This document shows positions 31,420 to 39,731 of a DNA stretch of 48,837 nucleotides, piece after piece. This stretch comes from a virus. Positions within the stretch are counted from its first letter, which is position 1, and each line of letters begins with the position of its first letter. The position numbers were made by a program, and so were the translations under genes. The notes below the pieces were generated by a model. That model made no database searches, was not told the origin of the DNA, and saw only the letters and a list, made by a program, of their open reading frames with translations. The stretch spans positions 1 to 48,837 of the IMG/VR virus record IMGVR_UViG_3300050821_009530, one strand, 5' to 3'.

Positions 31420-31640
31420 TACAATGTAGAAAATGAGAAACCGAAAACAAAACGGCCACCCCCTGGAGCAAAAAACGCGATCCGGAAAATCTTTATAAGG
31501 TCCATCCCCACACCTAGGCAAATTTTGATAAACATTTTCAACTATATACAATGTATAAAATTATGGGAAAATTTTGATAAATATTTTCAACTATATACAA
31601 TGTATAAAATTTTATAATTTTTTACCAGATATACAATGTA
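31420..31640. repeat. Second TACAATGTA cluster with a 49-bp tandem direct repeat
   Basis: Sites lie at 31420, 31547, 31596 and 31632. The two central ones are inside near-identical units (about 31520-31563 and 31569-31612) that repeat ATTTTGATAAA-C/T-ATTTTCAAC and TATATACAATGTATAAAAT with 49-bp spacing. Each unit also reads TTGATA-N16-TACAAT, a plausible rightward promoter. The last site overlaps the 3' end of the desaturase gene. The stretch 31352-31611 has no gene. Confidence 0.8.
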
Positions 31641-32148
31641 GAAGTCTCTCAAGTTTTCCCCAAAAATCTACAGCATCTAACCACGGATTCAGCCAATTCG
31701 ACATAACGCAAAATCTATAACGGCTCTCCTCGCGCTTAACCAAATGAACACCTTCGAAGTGATGACCGGCGTGATGATTCTCTGAGATCAGTAGGCCAAT
31801 GGCTTGTAGCACTCGCACTATATAAGGGCGGCGCGATTTAGAATCATGAGCCCAGCGGTGGACGAGATTTCCAAAGCCTAGGAAAAAGAGGACGAGCCAC
31901 ATGAGGTCAGGCGCGCCGAGGAAAAAAGAAATGACTGCGGCGGTCCATGCGAAGGGCGCTGTGGTGTTGATATTGGACCACCACGAGTAGCGCGTCAGAT
32001 AGCCCGGCATTTTGTGATGGCGTTCATTGTCGAGGCGGACTTGATTGAGAAAAGCGATACTGGAATTGGTGGTGGAGGATCTGTCTTCCCACCAGTGCAC
32101 CACTCCAGAGATAAAATCAGCAATGAGCCAAGCAAATAGGTATGTCAT
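31612..32148 (-). CDS. Plasmanylethanolamine desaturase family (TMEM189/PEDS1/CarF)
   Basis: The 178-residue membrane protein matches the lipid desaturase family that forms the vinyl-ether bond of plasmalogens (PEDS1 in animals, CarF in Myxococcus). All histidine motifs are present in order: ADFISGVVHWWED (H18), ERHHKMPGY (H44, H45), NLVHRWAHDS (H97, H101), ENHHAGHHFEGVH (H125, H126, H129, H130, H135). The end FCVMSNWLNPWLDAVDFWGKLE also fits. Membrane segments lie at about 66-92. It is shorter than cellular members, starting directly at the ADF motif, so leading helices are missing; an in-frame stop upstream excludes an earlier start. No clear ribosome site. It is the only metabolic-type gene in the control region. 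Confidence 0.85.
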   Translation of the reverse strand: MTYLFAWLIADFISGVVHWWEDRSSTTNSSIAFLNQVRLDNERHHKMPGYLTRYSWWSNINTTAPFAWTAAVISFFLGAPDLMWLVLFFLGFGNLVHRWAHDSKSRRPYIVRVLQAIGLLISENHHAGHHFEGVHLVKREESRYRFCVMSNWLNPWLDAVDFWGKLERLLHCISGKKL

Positions 32149-32159
32149 TGTAACAGATT

Positions 32160-32226
32160 AACATTGTAGCGGCGATTGAGGAGTCCAGACTTGACACGGA
32201 TTTTAGTTAGGTCACTCTATATATAT
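32160..32226 (+). promoter_or_regulatory. Operator variant and likely promoter of the late block
   Basis: AACATTGTA (32160-32168), a one-mismatch reverse copy of the operator, is followed by TTGACA (32191-32196) and TCTATATATAT (32216-32226) as -10, with a spacing of 19-21 nt, longer than ideal. It would start rightward transcription of the terminase genes close to their ATG. The same operator lies just upstream of the divergent desaturase gene. Confidence 0.5.
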
Positions 32227-33042
32227 ATGTCGGAGAGTAAACCTTTTCCAAAACCGCCGTTTCAGAACAATAGGGAGATGCCATTTGGCAATCCAGACCC
32301 GGTGATGGTTGAGGAGGATCCTAGGCTTAAAGACGATGACGTGAGGCTCATCTTTAAGACTTATTTAATTCCTGAGCACTTTAAGAGTGAGAAGATTCTG
32401 CGGTTCATATTGGCATATTGCACTTGTCGGAATGCGTCCCAGGCGCAGAGAGAGTCGGGGCTTAGCGGGTCGGGGGCTTACTGGAGGTCGCGGCCGGACA
32501 TACACTCCTGCATTGAGGCCATCACGCAACGTGCGATAATAAAGTACGGCTATGACTCACACGACGTGGTCGAGAGAGTCAAAGAGATCGCTGACGTCGA
32601 CCCGGTGGAGTTTCAAAATCCAGACGGCTCGTGGAAGACACATTTGCGCGAGATCAGACCGGAAGTTCGGCGCGCGATAAAAAAAATGAAGGTAAAGAAT
32701 ATTTATGGAGAAGACGCCAACGGGATGAGAATTGTCACCGGTCAAATTATTGACTTTGAATTATGGGACAAGATGAAAGCCAATGAGATGCTGGGGCCGG
32801 AGAAGAATGTATTTAAAAAGACTACGGTTGTGACGCATGACGTGACTGAGAATATGAAAGAGGTTTTACTTGAATCTAATAATAGAGCCGAGGAACGATT
32901 GAAACTAATGGCTTCAAGGGAGGTAGTTGAGCATGGCGAAGGCGAAACCGGTAGTAGTGGTGAAGGATGGGATCGAGACGGAATATCCGTCGGGGAATCG
33001 AGCGGCCAAGGAATTGGGGATGGACCAATCGGTGATGAGTAA
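32227..33042 (+). CDS. Terminase small subunit
   Basis: The 271-residue protein from ATG 32227 has the core of small terminases: helical N-terminal domain (TCRNASQAQRESGLSGSGAYW) and the typical segment HDVVERVKEIADVDPVEF, REIRPEVRRAIKKMKVKN, DFELWDKMKANEMLG. It would recognise phage DNA and present it to the large subunit. No ribosome site precedes the ATG, so translation may be leaderless; an in-frame TTG at 32176 is less likely. The C-terminal tail overlaps the next gene by 110 nt. Confidence 0.85.
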   Translation: MSESKPFPKPPFQNNREMPFGNPDPVMVEEDPRLKDDDVRLIFKTYLIPEHFKSEKILRFILAYCTCRNASQAQRESGLSGSGAYWRSRPDIHSCIEAITQRAIIKYGYDSHDVVERVKEIADVDPVEFQNPDGSWKTHLREIRPEVRRAIKKMKVKNIYGEDANGMRIVTGQIIDFELWDKMKANEMLGPEKNVFKKTTVVTHDVTENMKEVLLESNNRAEERLKLMASREVVEHGEGETGSSGEGWDRDGISVGESSGQGIGDGPIGDE

Positions 33043-33121
33043 ATTGGTCAGGGGAGAGAAGACCGACATCAAGGGGATTACGGCCAGGTTTAAAGACTGC
33101 AAAGACGTGGCGGATAAGTGA
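32933..33121 (+). CDS. Small NUMOD1-like DNA-binding protein
   Basis: The 62-residue protein (ATG 32933 with a GGGAGGT site) has a helix-turn-helix of NUMOD1 type: YPSGNRAAKELGMDQSVMSKLVRG. Such modules occur in homing endonucleases and phage DNA-binding proteins. It overlaps the small terminase gene by 110 nt in another frame, which is long but supported by the strong ribosome site. Target unknown. Confidence 0.62.
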   Translation: MAKAKPVVVVKDGIETEYPSGNRAAKELGMDQSVMSKLVRGEKTDIKGITARFKDCKDVADK

Positions 33122-33555
33122 TCATTTCCGAGCACTATAAAGTGTGGGGAGGGCCTCGGCCGGCAAATTTGGCCGACCTTAGGGCTGAGGGGATCAAGCG
33201 GATTATTTCTCTTGAGGCTGGAGTCTATCAGGCTCTAAAAGTTTACGAGAATGAGCGCGACAGCGTCATGTTCCAGTTCCCCTGTGAGTTTGGAATGGCA
33301 GAGTACAATATGCCGATGTCGGCGATCCAAGCTCCGGACAAAGACTACGTCGATAAAATTTTAAAATTAGTGGCCGATGGAATGCCTACATTTATTCACT
33401 GTGAGCATGGTCAAGATCGCACCGGTTTTGTGGGCGCGGTCATCAAAATGCGCTATGAGGGCTGGACGTATAAACAAGCGCTTGAGTGGTGGTCCGCATT
33501 CCGCCATTGGCAATATTTCGTGTGGGACAAAGAGCTTGAGAAGTGGGGAGTATGA
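33118..33555 (+). CDS. Tyrosine/dual-specificity phosphatase
   Basis: The 145-residue protein has the cysteine phosphatase loop HCEHGQDRTG (C95, R101) and the upstream pattern GPRPANLADLRAEGIKRIISLEAG typical of compact dual-specificity phosphatases. It starts at a GTG overlapping the previous stop. It could remove phosphate from protein, nucleotides or lipids; substrate unknown. Location between the terminase subunit genes is unusual. Confidence 0.85.
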   Translation: MIISEHYKVWGGPRPANLADLRAEGIKRIISLEAGVYQALKVYENERDSVMFQFPCEFGMAEYNMPMSAIQAPDKDYVDKILKLVADGMPTFIHCEHGQDRTGFVGAVIKMRYEGWTYKQALEWWSAFRHWQYFVWDKELEKWGV

Positions 33556-33731
33556 GCGACTTAGCGGACGACAAGACCGTCACTCTCACCTTGGTTTTGC
33601 TCGAGGGCCGGGAGTTTGACTTTTGGACAAATCGTATGTTTATCGAGACGCTTAGGGATCTGGCGGACCTACTTGAAAGTGAATGCGAGAAAAAGGACTT
33701 GGACGAAACCCTTAAAACCGTGGACCATTGA
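33552..33731 (+). CDS. Small protein, unknown function
   Basis: The 59-residue protein starts at ATG 33552 (GGGGAG site, ATGA overlap). It has a beta-rich N-terminus (KTVTLTLVLLEGREFDFW) and an acidic helix. It ends in an overlap with the terminase start. Confidence 0.6.
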   Translation: MSDLADDKTVTLTLVLLEGREFDFWTNRMFIETLRDLADLLESECEKKDLDETLKTVDH

Positions 33732-35335
33732 TGGCGCAAATTAATCCAGATGACTTGGCGGCGTTCAAAGCCGGACTAAATAAAAATCGCTATGACTTTT
33801 GCCGCTTGGTTTACCATATCTTTCCGTTCGGACAAAAGGGGCACGAGCTCGAGGCCATGGCCCCCTACGACTGGCAAATGGAGGAGTGGGAGAAGCTCTC
33901 TAAACACTTGACCAATCCTGAAACGCGTTATGAACTTTACCGGCTGATCATCTCGTCAGGCAACGGGGCCGCAAAGACGGCCTTTGGCGCGATGACAATT
34001 TTAATGCTCATGTACACGCAGCAGCTCAGGGCCAGGATCACAGCCAACACTGACCCTCAAATGAAGGCGACCGTGTGGCCTGAGTACGACATTTGGTTTA
34101 GAAACGCTCGGTATTCGGAGGTGTTTTTTGAGAAGTTTGGGACGTCTATTAAAGCGCGCAATCCAAAGTTTGCGTCCACATGGCGGACGGACACCTTCAC
34201 TTGGTCCGAGGAAGCCCCCGCAGCTATTTCTGGGCTTCACAACAAAGGGCGAGCTGTATCTTATGTGTTTGAGGAAGCGCCAGGCATTCCGGCTAAAATA
34301 TTCGAATACGCAAATGGAGCCTTCGGAGACACGCTTACCATCAAAATTTGGATGGCGTTTGGCAACTCCGACGACCCTACCTCTAAATTCGAGCAGCTCA
34401 TGTCATCACCTTTGTGGCATTCCAAGCGAATCGATACCCGTACCTTGGGCCACATGGATAAAAGCTGGATTGATGATTTGCTCCGTGAATGTAACGGTAA
34501 CGAAGACCATGATGATTTTAGAGTGCGCGTGCGAGGACTGCCGAGAAAAACAGCGAAAGACTCCATCATTTCAACCGAAAATGTCTCGGCTGCTATTGAG
34601 CGAGGAAAACATTTTGACGCCGGAACAGTGGCAAGCCTTCCTTGTCTCTTGACCTGCGACCCGGCTTGGCAGGGCGGCGACGAGACGGTAATTGCCATGC
34701 GGCAGGGGCACCATCTTTGCGTGCTCGAGAAATATAAACTCGATCGGTCGCAAAAAGAAAATCACACGCTCACTTTTCAAAAGCTTTGTCACTATGAGAA
34801 GGACATTGGGGCCGACGCTGTTTTTATCGATCAAGGAGAGGGAACTGGAATTTATTCGATGGCGCAAAACGCCGGGAAGACAAGTTGGTTTTTAATTTCG
34901 TTCGCCAACAAACCGACCGACACGCCGGAGTCGAAGGATTCTGAGTACGCAAATATCCGCGCGCAGATGTACCACGAGCTCAATAAATTGCTCATAGAAG
35001 GCGGCGTGCTGACGACTAGGGATCCGGATGATTTGGAGATCACAGCGAAGCAGCTCACTTGGGCTAGAGGATCCAGACATAAGGTGACGATGAAAAAAAC
35101 CGTCGAACCTAAGGTGGACATCAAGGACCGAGTTGGTCAGTCACCAGACATCGCCGACGCTCTCGTGCTAACGTGCGCCATGCAGGTGACCGACAGGCTT
35201 CCGGAGAACGCGGTTGTGACCGATGCTGACGGCAATCACTTGCTCACGGGGCAGTCGGCGTACAAGATGCCGGAGCACGACGTGACCGATCTTTATGATA
35301 TCGACGACGTCACCTACTCTAATTTGTACGACTAA
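33731..35335 (+). CDS. Terminase large subunit
   Basis: The 534-residue packaging motor has a variant Walker A (SGNGAAKT, 76-83), Walker B (YVFEEA, 178-183), and nuclease acids in LTCDPAWQGGDETV (D310), AVFIDQGEG (D367) and SPDIADALVL (D473/D476). It pumps DNA into the head and cuts it. The ATG overlaps the previous TGA. The GxGAAKT loop differs from the usual GxGKS/T spacing but retains Lys-Thr. Confidence 0.93.
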   Translation: MAQINPDDLAAFKAGLNKNRYDFCRLVYHIFPFGQKGHELEAMAPYDWQMEEWEKLSKHLTNPETRYELYRLIISSGNGAAKTAFGAMTILMLMYTQQLRARITANTDPQMKATVWPEYDIWFRNARYSEVFFEKFGTSIKARNPKFASTWRTDTFTWSEEAPAAISGLHNKGRAVSYVFEEAPGIPAKIFEYANGAFGDTLTIKIWMAFGNSDDPTSKFEQLMSSPLWHSKRIDTRTLGHMDKSWIDDLLRECNGNEDHDDFRVRVRGLPRKTAKDSIISTENVSAAIERGKHFDAGTVASLPCLLTCDPAWQGGDETVIAMRQGHHLCVLEKYKLDRSQKENHTLTFQKLCHYEKDIGADAVFIDQGEGTGIYSMAQNAGKTSWFLISFANKPTDTPESKDSEYANIRAQMYHELNKLLIEGGVLTTRDPDDLEITAKQLTWARGSRHKVTMKKTVEPKVDIKDRVGQSPDIADALVLTCAMQVTDRLPENAVVTDADGNHLLTGQSAYKMPEHDVTDLYDIDDVTYSNLYD

Positions 35336-35427
35336 AGTCAAGAATTTTTTGACAGATCATTAATTTTAACTTTAGACTTTACTGTCTTCTGCAGAAGGGT
35401 CACCGTTAAGTGTGAGGGACTTCATAG
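35336..35427 (+). promoter_or_regulatory. Intergenic element with likely promoter before the head genes
   Basis: An inverted repeat GTCAA...TTGAC follows the terminase stop, and TTGACA (35349-35354) with TAGACT 18 nt later forms a plausible promoter. The TTTGACAG word also occurs at 21622. A moderate ribosome site (GAGGGA) precedes the next ATG at 35428. Confidence 0.5.
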
Positions 35428-35856
35428 ATGGGTCTTTTCGATGACATTGGTAAATCTGTAAGCAGCTCCTTTTCGGACGTTGGTAGTTTCGTCAGTAAGG
35501 GTGTGCAAGCTATTGGAAACTTCTACGGTTTCGACAATAACGGCAAATGGACAAATCAAGGCGGCGAGTTTAAATGGATGGACGAGGCGGCGGGAGAAGT
35601 CACCGGCCGCAATCAATCGCGCGCGTCGCTCAACCTCGCCAAAGACCAATTTAGTTACGCTCAAGCGCAGGCGCAACAGCTCATCACTCAACAGCAGTGG
35701 AATCGCCAGCAAGCGGACGTGTTGTCGTCAAACAACGCCGGCGCTGCGACTCGAACAGCAGCCGCGACATCGGGAATCAATATGACCACGGCCACACCTA
35801 CAGCGCTCGGACCCGGTTTCAATATGGGCGGCAGTAAGGATTTCTTAGGTTTATGA
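35428..35856 (+). CDS. Small virion-associated protein, unknown function
   Basis: The 142-residue protein has a Ser/Gly-rich start (MGLFDDIGKSVSSSFSDVG), a helical Gln/Ala-rich centre (AKDQFSYAQAQAQQLITQQQW) and a polar tail. Composition and place before the portal gene, with an ATGA overlap, fit a minor structural or ejected protein. No family is certain. Confidence 0.65.
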   Translation: MGLFDDIGKSVSSSFSDVGSFVSKGVQAIGNFYGFDNNGKWTNQGGEFKWMDEAAGEVTGRNQSRASLNLAKDQFSYAQAQAQQLITQQQWNRQQADVLSSNNAGAATRTAAATSGINMTTATPTALGPGFNMGGSKDFLGL

Positions 35857-37679
35857 ACGATTCCTCACCAAATGACAATTATAAAAAAGTCGATGAGCAG
35901 CCAAAAGGCGGCGATCGCAATCATCCACCGATCTCAAAACAGCGCTGTGAATATTTGCGCAATCTCGCCAAGCAGCGCTTTTTGCGCGCGCAAGGGGATT
36001 GGATCGACCTCGGGAAATGGGCCGCTCCTCACCGCATCAAATTTATGGTCGGCAACGGCCAGCTCGAGGGACTGCGGAATAACCGTCACATAGTTGACGC
36101 CACGCATCTTTTAGCCTTGCGCTCTTTCGCGGCGGGTTTTCTCGAGGGGAATACTTCGTCTTCGCGACCATGGATCCGCTTCGCGACATCAAACGAGGAC
36201 ATCAACGACCGGCCGGAAGTGCATCTCTGGCTTCAGCGCTATACGAACCGCTGTCATGACGTGTTGGCTGCGTCCAATTTTTATTACTCTGCAGCTCAGT
36301 TCTATCAGGACTATGGAGTTTTCAACACCGGCGCGCACTACATTCAAGAGCGTAAGGTGGGACCTTTTTACCACACTCTGATTCCTGGATCTTATTATTT
36401 GATCAACAACGGTCTCAATGAAGCCGCCACGATGGTCCGCGAGATGAACCTCACGGTGAAAGCTATCGTTGAGCAATACGGCGTGAAGATGCCCGACGGC
36501 TCTTATAGTTGGGACAATATTTCCTACAACGTGCGCCGGATGTACGATCAAGGAAATTACACCACTCAATGGACGATCGTTGAAGTCTGCACGGCAAATG
36601 ATCAGTTTAATCCGATGCTTCCGATCCGCGGCTGGAATCAGCCTTGGCTTTGCGTCACTTATGAATTAGGCGGCACCGGTGGACAAAACTATCAGTACTC
36701 GACCGAGTTTAGCGACCTTCTCTCCGACACCAAAGAGCGGCAAAAATGGCTTAGGGCCTATGCGTCTCGTCGAAAACCGTTTGTCGCGGGGAAATCTGAT
36801 TCTGGCGCTAATTTTGAATATGGTGAAGTTGGACCGACACTTCAAGCCCTTGGCCTTATCAAATCTCTCAATAAAAAGGCCATCGCAAAAGATCAAGCCA
36901 TTGAGCAAATGCTCCGGCCGGCGCTTCAAGGTCCAGCAAATTTACGCAAATCATACATCACAACCGCTGCGAATTCTTACGTCCCTGTCGACCCGACATC
37001 TTATAGTCAGGGAAAAGGGCGCGCGCTAAGTTCGATTTTCGACATCAATCCTGCGATTCCACAACTCGTCAATGATGTCGATGACTTGCGAAGCCAAGTG
37101 AACAAGCTTTATTTCGCCGACTATCTTCTTTACCTCACGCAAAATCCAAAAACGCGGACGGCGGAAGAAACTAAGGCGGTGGTCCAGGAGCAACAGCTAG
37201 TCATTGGACCAATGTTGCAGTCATTGAATCAGACTTATAATATTCCGATCGTTGAACATGTGGCCGATTATGTTCTTTGGGACGATCCATATATGAAGCA
37301 GTTTCCGATTCCAGAAGCGCTTCAAGGACAGTTCTTACGGCCCGAATTCATTTCAGTTTTTGCGCAGGCCCAGCGCGCGGCCGATCTTCCGGCCGTTAAT
37401 CAATATCTGGACTTCGTCGAAAAGGTCGGGCAAATTAATCCAGCGATCTTCGATAAGGCCAATCTTGACAAGATGGCGGATATTTATGAGGATAGGTTAT
37501 TCTTGCCTGTTGGAGTGAATCGTCCGCAAGCTGAAGTGGACGCGAAACGACAACAAGCACAGGCACTAGCGCAGCGGCAGCAAATGCTCGAGCAAACGCT
37601 CCCGGCAGTTGCAAAAGCTTCGAAGGATGCCGGAGCGACAGCAAAACCACAGGTTCCAAACGGGGGAGGCCCACAATGA
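35853..37679 (+). CDS. Portal (T7-type head-to-tail connector)
   Basis: The 608-residue protein matches the podovirus head-tail connector family: RCEYLRNLAKQRFLRAQGDWIDLGKW, LRSFAAGFLEGNTSSSRPWIRF, FGVFNTGAHY-type segment (YQDYGVFNTGAHYIQE), LIPGSYYLINNGLNEA. It forms the dodecameric ring through which DNA is packaged and ejected. The C-terminus is Gln/Ala-rich. ATGA overlaps at both ends tie it to its neighbours. Confidence 0.93.
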   Translation: MNDSSPNDNYKKVDEQPKGGDRNHPPISKQRCEYLRNLAKQRFLRAQGDWIDLGKWAAPHRIKFMVGNGQLEGLRNNRHIVDATHLLALRSFAAGFLEGNTSSSRPWIRFATSNEDINDRPEVHLWLQRYTNRCHDVLAASNFYYSAAQFYQDYGVFNTGAHYIQERKVGPFYHTLIPGSYYLINNGLNEAATMVREMNLTVKAIVEQYGVKMPDGSYSWDNISYNVRRMYDQGNYTTQWTIVEVCTANDQFNPMLPIRGWNQPWLCVTYELGGTGGQNYQYSTEFSDLLSDTKERQKWLRAYASRRKPFVAGKSDSGANFEYGEVGPTLQALGLIKSLNKKAIAKDQAIEQMLRPALQGPANLRKSYITTAANSYVPVDPTSYSQGKGRALSSIFDINPAIPQLVNDVDDLRSQVNKLYFADYLLYLTQNPKTRTAEETKAVVQEQQLVIGPMLQSLNQTYNIPIVEHVADYVLWDDPYMKQFPIPEALQGQFLRPEFISVFAQAQRAADLPAVNQYLDFVEKVGQINPAIFDKANLDKMADIYEDRLFLPVGVNRPQAEVDAKRQQAQALAQRQQMLEQTLPAVAKASKDAGATAKPQVPNGGGPQ

Positions 37680-38599
37680 AGTTCAAGTTTTTAATAGCAG
37701 CGCTTTTTGCGCTCACGAGCACTGCGGCCTACGCCGGTTTTCAGGGCATAAACAATACGACGAATCTTGGAGTTTTCAACAAGCTCACCTGCTCGACAGG
37801 TTTGACTTGCACGAAAAATAAAGATTCATTTTCCATCGTTTCCAGCCCTTCGATTACATCCGGCGCGATCTCAGTGAAAGCCGCCTCGAGCACCGCCGCC
37901 ACCGTCGACATCCAAGCAAATAACAACGCCTCAAACGGCGATGATTGGCAGTTGAAGTCGACAACGTCGCAAGGCGGTTTGTCACTGTTGAACAACACCT
38001 CTGGGTCGTTGGTTCAAAAATTCTTGATCGACACAAGCGGAAACGTATCGATGACTGGAACATTGTCGCCAAGCGGCGCGATTGTGCCTTTAGGCGGTTT
38101 GTCGAATCCTGCGGCCGATACCGCGCCGAAAACTCGATACGGAGCTTGGAAGCCACAGCCGGTTACTAACGCCACCTCAGTCACGGGCGCTATTACAACC
38201 GTTTATCTGACTCAAGTTTTCGTTCCTTATAATACGACTTTTACCGGCGCAGCCGTTCTAAACGCCGCGACCGTTGGAACGAACAAGTGGATTCTCGCGT
38301 TATTCAATTCAGCGGGAACGGCTCTTGCGAATACGGCAACGGCTGGAGTATTGACCGCCGGCGCGTCGGCTTATCAGTCGATCAACTTTACCGGCACTGT
38401 TGCGGTTAAGGGCCCTGCTACTTATTGGGTCGGCCTTTACGTGAACGGAACGACTGACACCTATTATTCAATTCCTACACTCGGTCAATCTGACGGGTTA
38501 GCAGGAAGCGTAACGGGTCAGACATTCGGCACTGTCGCCAACGTCACCCTACCGACTACATTTACAGCCGGCGTCGCGCCGGTCGTTTATCTGTACTAG
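37676..38599 (+). CDS. Signal-peptide-bearing fibre-like protein among head genes
   Basis: The 307-residue product starts with a clear signal peptide (MKFKFLIAALFALTSTAAYA) followed by a fibre-stalk-like domain (NKLTCSTGLTCTKNKDSFSI, NGDDWQLKSTTSQGGLSLLN, DTSGNVSMTGTLSPSGAIV). The C-terminal 140 residues form a beta-sandwich-type domain (TQVFVPYNTTFTGAAVLN, KGPATYWVGLYVNGTTDTYY) seen in phage fibres and head decorations. It lies between portal and scaffold with an ATGA overlap, where a head fibre would be expected. A Sec signal is at odds with assembly in the cytoplasm. Confidence 0.75.
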   Translation: MKFKFLIAALFALTSTAAYAGFQGINNTTNLGVFNKLTCSTGLTCTKNKDSFSIVSSPSITSGAISVKAASSTAATVDIQANNNASNGDDWQLKSTTSQGGLSLLNNTSGSLVQKFLIDTSGNVSMTGTLSPSGAIVPLGGLSNPAADTAPKTRYGAWKPQPVTNATSVTGAITTVYLTQVFVPYNTTFTGAAVLNAATVGTNKWILALFNSAGTALANTATAGVLTAGASAYQSINFTGTVAVKGPATYWVGLYVNGTTDTYYSIPTLGQSDGLAGSVTGQTFGTVANVTLPTTFTAGVAPVVYLY

Positions 38600-38605
38600 T
38601 CGGTT

Positions 38606-38917
38606 ATGACACAAGAAGAAGTTTCAGAGCGCATCCAACATCGGGATGCGCTTCTTAATATTAGAGCCATTTTAAAGACAGGCCCCGGCCGCGGATTTTT
38701 CAAATATTTATTGAAAAATTATGATCCTATTTTCTTGCCACCGATGGGTCTTGAAGGTCCAATCTTACACGAGGGGTTAGGTCAACGACGCGCCTACATC
38801 GAACTTTTTAACCTAATCTCTGAGGCTGACAGCGACACCGCGGCGCTATTGCTCGCGGAGAACATAAAGGAACGAAATGCTAAGCTCAATGCTGAAAATA
38901 TTGATGGACAAAGCTGA
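38606..38917 (+). CDS. Bbp19-like phage protein
   Basis: The 103-residue protein matches the small Bbp19-type family found beside head genes in BPP-1-like podoviruses: RDALLNIRAILKTGPGRGFF, EGLGQRRAYIELFNLI. Function in the family is unknown; location suggests head assembly. Confidence 0.75.
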   Translation: MTQEEVSERIQHRDALLNIRAILKTGPGRGFFKYLLKNYDPIFLPPMGLEGPILHEGLGQRRAYIELFNLISEADSDTAALLLAENIKERNAKLNAENIDGQS

Positions 38918-39719
38918 CGATGACAAAGGCGGCGGGGCTCCTAAAGCGGACGCGCCTCCACCTAAGCCCGGCGAACAACCGCCGCCAAAGAAGGACGACC
39001 CGCCGGCTCCGGCGGCAGGGGATAAACAATACGACGAACTCGGCTACGAGATTATTCCCAAGAAAGCGGCGGACCAAAAAGAGGGAGAGAAGACCAAAGA
39101 GGGAGATCCAAAAGAGAAAGCTGCCTCTAAGGAACCCGAGAAAGTGGAAAATCCCGCCACCGGATATGGAGACAAGCCGCCCGAGGTAGTTGAAGAACCG
39201 CCTCCGAAAAAAGCGGACGAGCCTCCTAAACCGCCTCCGACTGATTTAGAAAAAAAGCTTGAAGGGCTGCACTCATCCTTTGCAAATCAAGTAAAACAAC
39301 AAATGACCGAACTTGATTTGAAGGGTGAGCAGCTCGACAAGTTTATTGCTTTTAAGAAGCAGGAGCAGAAGGATTTGGAGACTTTTATCCAAAATCAGGA
39401 GACCGAAAATAAACGTCAGGAAAAGATCCGTAACCAAAAATGGGACAAGGAACTTCGCGACGATCCAGCCTTTGGTGGTGATAAGTTTCCCACAAACCTA
39501 ACCCGAACTGAGAAAATTCTCGACCAATATGGCCCTGAATTTAAAAAAGAGTTGACGGATGCTAAGCAAATGTTGCGTCCTAGTGTTATGCGGATGCTTG
39601 CGCGCATCGCGGATGATGTGTACCCTGATAGACAGATGGTGCACGGAGATCCTCCTGCGCCGGAGCAAAACGATAAAGACGACAAGGCTGATAACCCACT
39701 GTCGTTTTATACCAATTAG
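38877..39719 (+). CDS. Scaffold protein
   Basis: The 280-residue protein has a Pro/Lys/Asp-rich unfolded first half (PPPKPGEQPPPKKDDPPAP) and a helical, charged second half (LDKFIAFKKQEQKDLETFIQ), as in phage scaffolds. Position immediately before the capsid gene supports this. ATG 38877 has an AAGGA site and overlaps the previous gene by 41 nt. Confidence 0.82.
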   Translation: MLSSMLKILMDKADDDKGGGAPKADAPPPKPGEQPPPKKDDPPAPAAGDKQYDELGYEIIPKKAADQKEGEKTKEGDPKEKAASKEPEKVENPATGYGDKPPEVVEEPPPKKADEPPKPPPTDLEKKLEGLHSSFANQVKQQMTELDLKGEQLDKFIAFKKQEQKDLETFIQNQETENKRQEKIRNQKWDKELRDDPAFGGDKFPTNLTRTEKILDQYGPEFKKELTDAKQMLRPSVMRMLARIADDVYPDRQMVHGDPPAPEQNDKDDKADNPLSFYTN

Positions 39720-39731
39720 GGGGATTTTTAA

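Noticed and set aside
31404-31640. CRISPR array in the AT-rich repeat region
   Set aside because: Only two tandem units with 49-bp period and the spacers are not distinct sequences between identical repeats.
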